From: Acetobacter sicerae
GTDB taxonomy: Bacteria > Pseudomonadota > Alphaproteobacteria > Acetobacterales > Acetobacteraceae
Assembly (NCBI RefSeq): GCF_011516765.1
Contig: NZ_JAAABN010000001.1
Location: 186,001-250,000 of the forward strand
Direction: 5' to 3'
DNA: 64,000 bases
Shown in pieces: positions 60,827-64,000 of the stretch (position 1 is its first letter; each line of letters opens with the position of its first letter). The notes under the pieces were generated by a model that was not told the DNA's origin, searched no databases, and saw nothing but the letters and a program-made list of their open reading frames with translations. A program made the translations under genes and the position numbers.

Positions 60827-61930
60827 ATGAAAATAAACGGTGTGCCTTACCGAAGCGTCTGGGTAGATCCGACAGACCACCGAACTGTCTGCATTTTTGA
60901 TCAGACACGCCTGCCCTTCGCGCTGGAAATCCTGCATCTTTCTTCATCTGAGCAGGTTGCACATGCGATTATTACAATGCAGGTCAGAGGCGCTCCGCTG
61001 ATTGGCGCTGTCGCAGCCTATGGCCTGGCTCTGGCTCTTTCCGTGGATGCAAGTGACGAAGCCATGGAACGTGAAGCGTCCATGCTGGCGGCAACGCGAC
61101 CGACAGCCATCAATCTTCGATGGGCCATTGAGCGGATGCTTCAGAAACTTCGGCCAATAAACTCACAGGATCGGGTGGCAGCCGCCTACGCGGAAGCTGG
61201 TCTCATCTGTGATGAAGATGTCGCTCAGAACGAGGCTATTGGCAGACATGGCCTTGAGCTGATCCGCAACATCAAAAACAGAAAGAAGGCAGGAGAAAGA
61301 ATCAACATTCTGACGCACTGCAATGCCGGATGGATTGCGACAGTGGATTGGGGAACGGCTCTGGCGCCCATTTATATGGCGCATGACGAAGGCCTTGATG
61401 TGCATGTGTGGGTGGATGAGACCCGTCCCCGCAATCAGGGAGCCGCCCTGACCGCATGGGAACTCGGAAGCCATGGCGTGCCGCACACTGTGATCGTGGA
61501 TAATGCCGGCGGTCATTTAATGCAGCACGGGCAGGTCGATATCGTCATTGTCGGGACAGACCGCGTCACGGCAGATGGGGATGTCGCCAACAAGATTGGT
61601 ACTTACCTCAAGGCCCTTGCTGCCCGCGACAATGATGTCCCCTTCTGGGTCGCTCTTCCCTCCACGACCATCGACTGGCGTGTTCAGAACGGTCTGACAG
61701 AGATCCCCATCGAGGAACGCTCCCCTCTTGAGGTCACTACAGTCACCGGCCTCAACAAAGAAGGGCGTGTAGAGGCAGTCCGCATCACTCCCGAGCATAG
61801 TCCCGCCGCGAATCCTGCTTTCGATGTGACCCCTGCCCGGCTTGTCACAGGACTGATAACGGAACGTGGCTGCTGCGATGCAAGTGGAGCGGGGTTGCAG
61901 TCACTCTTCCCATACACGGCCAGCCAATAG
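60827..61930 (+). CDS. mtnA: S-methyl-5-thioribose-1-phosphate isomerase
   Basis: A 367-residue MtnA converting methylthioribose-1-P to methylthioribulose-1-P in methionine salvage. The family blocks are [20 protein letters not shown] near 47-66, [19 protein letters not shown] near 163-181 with the catalytic cysteine, [13 protein letters not shown] near 196-208 and [19 protein letters not shown] near 245-263 with the catalytic Asp. The Met at 60827 matches the family start ([11 protein letters not shown]); the open frame reaches back to 60647 but that part is AT-rich and unlike MtnA. No other salvage genes are in view. Confidence 0.93.
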   Translation: MKINGVPYRSVWVDPTDHRTVCIFDQTRLPFALEILHLSSSEQVAHAIITMQVRGAPLIGAVAAYGLALALSVDASDEAMEREASMLAATRPTAINLRWAIERMLQKLRPINSQDRVAAAYAEAGLICDEDVAQNEAIGRHGLELIRNIKNRKKAGERINILTHCNAGWIATVDWGTALAPIYMAHDEGLDVHVWVDETRPRNQGAALTAWELGSHGVPHTVIVDNAGGHLMQHGQVDIVIVGTDRVTADGDVANKIGTYLKALAARDNDVPFWVALPSTTIDWRVQNGLTEIPIEERSPLEVTTVTGLNKEGRVEAVRITPEHSPAANPAFDVTPARLVTGLITERGCCDASGAGLQSLFPYTASQ

Positions 61931-62172
61931 TGAATGGCCGTTGTCAGTTTCGCGCTGGTAACGGCGGCACCACTTTGCAGCAACGCAAGGAAAGGTCTTC
62001 GCCGGATCTGGATTAAAAAGGCTGTCAGATCCGGCTAACCTCATGATTATTCATCTTTCGGTTCAGGTGACTTGACGGTAAGCAGGTCTGAACGACATGT
62101 TCGGAAGTCGTCACTCTGTGGGCACGCGGTGTTCACGCAATCGGGGAGCCGGAACAAAATTCTGGCATATGC

Positions 62173-63081
62173 ATGAGCAAGACCGCGGCCTTTAAGCCCT
62201 CTGTGCTTCTTCTGGCTCTTGCAGCCACATCCTGCGCGTCCCAGCCACGCAATAATCCGGTGCCAGCGCAGACACCTGTTGCACAGTACAGAAACGAAGC
62301 CGGTCCTCTGGCGTACAATCCGCACGTGCCCGATTTCGCCTCCCGCAACTTCACGCCCTTCAACCGTCAGGATGTCGTGGCCATTTCCATGCGGGAATGG
62401 CGACTGTTCGGGATGCCGGTCGACGACGATGACCCCGAGCTTCGGCCGGAACCCACTGTTGCCAGCGTAAAGCCGGAACGTGCGCCCGGACTGTGGCAGC
62501 GTGTCGGCGAATACTGGTGGATCGGACAGGATCCGCAGGAAACCGAGTCCTCGTGGAGCGGGAAGTATGACGCCGATGGCAGGCTGTTCAACTTTGTCCA
62601 TGACGGTCACTACGCCTGGTCAGCCGCTTTCATTTCCTATGTCATGCGTGTCGCGGGAGCCAACGACCGGTTTCCCTACTCGCCCAATCACTCGACCTAT
62701 ATCAATGCAGCAGCCTCTGGTCAGTCGAGCGGCCTGCGGGCGCATGATCCGGGCAGTTATGTTCCCAAGCTTGGCGATCTCGTCTGCACCGGACGTGGCG
62801 GCAGCAAATCCGTTCGCTTTGCAAGCCTTCCCACATCGTATGGTTTCCCCGCGCATTGTGGAATTGTCGTCGCAACCGGGCAGAACGGACAGCCGTTTGG
62901 TCATCAGCTGAGCATTATCGGCGGTAATATTGATGACGCCGTCACACTCACGCACGTTCCGACTGACGCAAATGGCGCTATCGCGTCAGCCGACGGTCAC
63001 AGCTACGATTCACGTTATCCGTGGTGCGCCGTTCTGGAAGTGCTTTACGATGCAGAGGAAGAGCCCGACGCCGGTCAGTAA
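62173..63081 (+). CDS. DUF2272 lipoprotein
   Basis: A 302-residue lipoprotein. The signal is VLLLALAATSC with the lipobox Cys at 21, then the DUF2272 domain (about 55-295) with AYNPHVPDFA, WIGQDPQETESSWSGK, HYAWSAAFISYVMRVAG and VPKLGDLVCTGRG. The Cys in LVCTGRG and the His in YGFPAHCGIVVA are laid out like an NlpC/P60-type (CHAP-like) hydrolase core, so a cell-wall amidase function is possible. It is a stand-alone gene. Confidence 0.75.
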   Translation: MSKTAAFKPSVLLLALAATSCASQPRNNPVPAQTPVAQYRNEAGPLAYNPHVPDFASRNFTPFNRQDVVAISMREWRLFGMPVDDDDPELRPEPTVASVKPERAPGLWQRVGEYWWIGQDPQETESSWSGKYDADGRLFNFVHDGHYAWSAAFISYVMRVAGANDRFPYSPNHSTYINAAASGQSSGLRAHDPGSYVPKLGDLVCTGRGGSKSVRFASLPTSYGFPAHCGIVVATGQNGQPFGHQLSIIGGNIDDAVTLTHVPTDANGAIASADGHSYDSRYPWCAVLEVLYDAEEEPDAGQ

Positions 63082-63091
63082 AACCGGCGTC
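63067..63091 (+). terminator. Hairpin spanning the DUF2272 stop codon
   Basis: A perfect 9-bp stem GACGCCGGT/ACCGGCGTC has loop CAGTAAA that includes the TAA stop at 63079-63081. No T-tract follows. It probably marks the mRNA end or serves the convergent rhodanese transcript. Confidence 0.45.
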
Positions 63092-63106
63092 ACAGGTTAA
63101 AGGGCT

Positions 63107-63514
63107 TCAGTTCTGCCGCCAGGGCAGCCCGGAGGCTTTCCAGCCCGCCACATTGCCTCGGTGCATCTCTGGGTCCGGCGGCCCTTCAAAGCCATCCGCT
63201 ACGTTGAAAACCTGTTCAAAACCTTCTCTGGCGGCGGCCATTGCGGCTGAGCGGCTGCGCGCTCCAGAACGGCAAATGAAATAGAGCTTCTGTGTCTCGC
63301 CCACTCCGGCCCGCCGCAATTCCTCAACGAACTGGCCGTTTACCTGACCGCCCATCACCTGCCAGCTGATGGGATACAGGCTGTGGCCCGTTGCCGAAAC
63401 ATCGGGGATGCCAACAAACTGCCATTCTTCAGGAGTGCGCACGTCAATCAGACAGGCTCCCGGGTCATTCTCCAGCGCCTGCCAGACATCTCTCGGGCTT
63501 ACATCCTTGATCAT
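63107..63514 (-). CDS. Rhodanese-like domain protein
   Basis: A 135-residue single-domain rhodanese. The LIDVRTPEEW segment is near 22-31, the active-site loop with Cys81 in FICRSGARSRSAA near 79-91, and GFEG near 108-111. It would transfer sulfane sulfur or act in a related phosphatase-like fold. Start at 63514 has AGGAACG close upstream; the long in-frame extension to 63940 lies antisense to the cysteine synthase gene and is rejected. It is divergent from cysK. Confidence 0.85.
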   Translation of the reverse strand: MIKDVSPRDVWQALENDPGACLIDVRTPEEWQFVGIPDVSATGHSLYPISWQVMGGQVNGQFVEELRRAGVGETQKLYFICRSGARSRSAAMAAAREGFEQVFNVADGFEGPPDPEMHRGNVAGWKASGLPWRQN

Positions 63515-63650
63515 CGTTCCTGAAACTCCTCTTTCGCACCCCTGTTTATCAGACAGATCCTTCGGGGTTCGACATTCATCGTCCAAACCTGATTGCATGC
63601 AGTGCCGACACGCGCTAGCCCCAATGCCAAAAGGATGAAAGGCAGATAGC

Positions 63651-64000
63651 ATGACTCCGACTTCAAATTCCCTGCCGTTTCCCGGCTGGACGACAGTGTC
63701 CCATGATATGGCTGGCGCCATTGGTGGGACACCGCTGATCAGACTGACACGCGCTTCTGAAGCGACCGGGTGCGATATTTTCGGCAAGGCCGAGTTCATG
63801 AACCCCGGTGGATCGGTCAAGGATCGTGCTGCTCTGGCGATCATCACTGACGCAGAAAAACGCGGCGCGCTGACTCCGGGCGGGACCATTGTCGAAGGCA
63901 CTGCCGGCAATACAGGCATAGGTCTGACACTTGTCGCCAATGCACGTGGCTACAAGAGCATCATCGTCATGCCGGAAACTCAAAGTCAGGAGAAAATCGA
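63651..64000 (+). CDS. cysK: Cysteine synthase (partial, runs off the window)
   Basis: The first 116 codons of an O-acetylserine sulfhydrylase. The conserved opening [13 protein letters not shown], the PLP-lysine block [11 protein letters not shown] with Lys54 and the substrate loop [11 protein letters not shown] are visible before the window ends. It condenses O-acetylserine with sulfide to cysteine and so continues the sulfate-assimilation theme. ATG at 63651; upstream AAAGG provides a plausible ribosome site. The C-terminal two-thirds is outside the window. Confidence 0.85.
   Translation, partial: MTPTSNSLPFPGWTTVSHDMAGAIGGTPLIRLTRASEATGCDIFGKAEFMNPGGSVKDRAALAIITDAEKRGALTPGGTIVEGTAGNTGIGLTLVANARGYKSIIVMPETQSQEKI

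Noticed and set aside
63515-63940. N-terminal extension of the rhodanese gene
   Set aside because: The in-frame region is antisense to the cysteine synthase start and its divergent promoter. The rhodanese domain begins at 63514 with a ribosome site.

Overview
The window reads as a chromosomal segment of an alphaproteobacterium, most likely an acetic acid bacterium (Acetobacteraceae, Acetobacter-like). The grounds are moderately high G+C, the alphaproteobacterial flagellar regulator FliX beside flgI, a CarD regulator, a DksA with a single zinc-type cysteine, an FMN L-lactate dehydrogenase, and short compact operons with many ATGA or TGATG overlaps. Taxonomy is inferred from gene content only. 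I see no insertion sequence, prophage, CRISPR array or rRNA; there are two tRNA genes.

Layout. 0-4.2 kb: two short-chain dehydrogenases, a FetAB-type metal exporter and a transglutaminase-fold protein. 4.4-7.4 kb: a core run of N-formylglutamate amidohydrolase, aroE, coaE and dnaQ. 7.4-12.7 kb: a two-component system, an exported PRC-barrel protein, an MFS carrier and lipB. 12.8-16.7 kb: tRNA-Leu, galU-phosphoglucomutase (UDP-glucose supply), a DUF3553 protein and moaA. 16.9-21.9 kb: a degenerate nucleotidyltransferase with an AtzG/AtzE amidase pair, membrane proteins, a uracil-DNA glycosylase and a sirtuin with no ordinary start codon. 21.9-27.0 kb: a GT-C glycosyltransferase and the sulfate-assimilation operon cysH-cysD-cysNC. 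27.2-31.2 kb: GST, methyltransferase, ComF, glutaredoxin and small exported proteins. 31.3-34.1 kb: a copper-uptake pair (His/Met-rich membrane protein and an OprC-like receptor). 34.2-37.8 kb: an unrecognised protein, lldD with a palindrome-rich promoter region, a DUF3147 protein and a zinc alcohol dehydrogenase. 37.8-41.2 kb: a large phytochrome-like kinase and a DedA/YqaA protein. 41.8-48.6 kb: bestrophin, porin, CarD, a TPR/glycosyltransferase protein and a SulP anion transporter. 48.8-54.9 kb: a six-gene MCE/Mla-type operon. 55-57.1 kb: MATE carrier, tRNA-Thr, dksA. 57.3-59.8 kb: fliX facing flgI-flgJ(N)-flgN. 59.8-64 kb: a histone-H1-like protein, an AT-rich island, mtnA, a DUF2272 lipoprotein, a rhodanese and the start of a cysteine synthase.

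The most unusual feature is the MCE operon at 48.8-54.9 kb. Its ABC ATPase subunit has lost every nucleotide-binding and hydrolysis motif. It is translationally linked to a membrane sensor whose class III cyclase domain has also lost key catalytic residues. Together they suggest a lipid-transport or envelope complex in which two nucleotide-handling domains have become non-catalytic. A phytochrome-like kinase without chromophore residues and a COG3541-type nucleotidyltransferase without its active site add to a recurring theme of pseudoenzymes. Other points of interest are the CTG-start sirtuin, the lldD control region and an AT-rich island holding a small orphan ORF.
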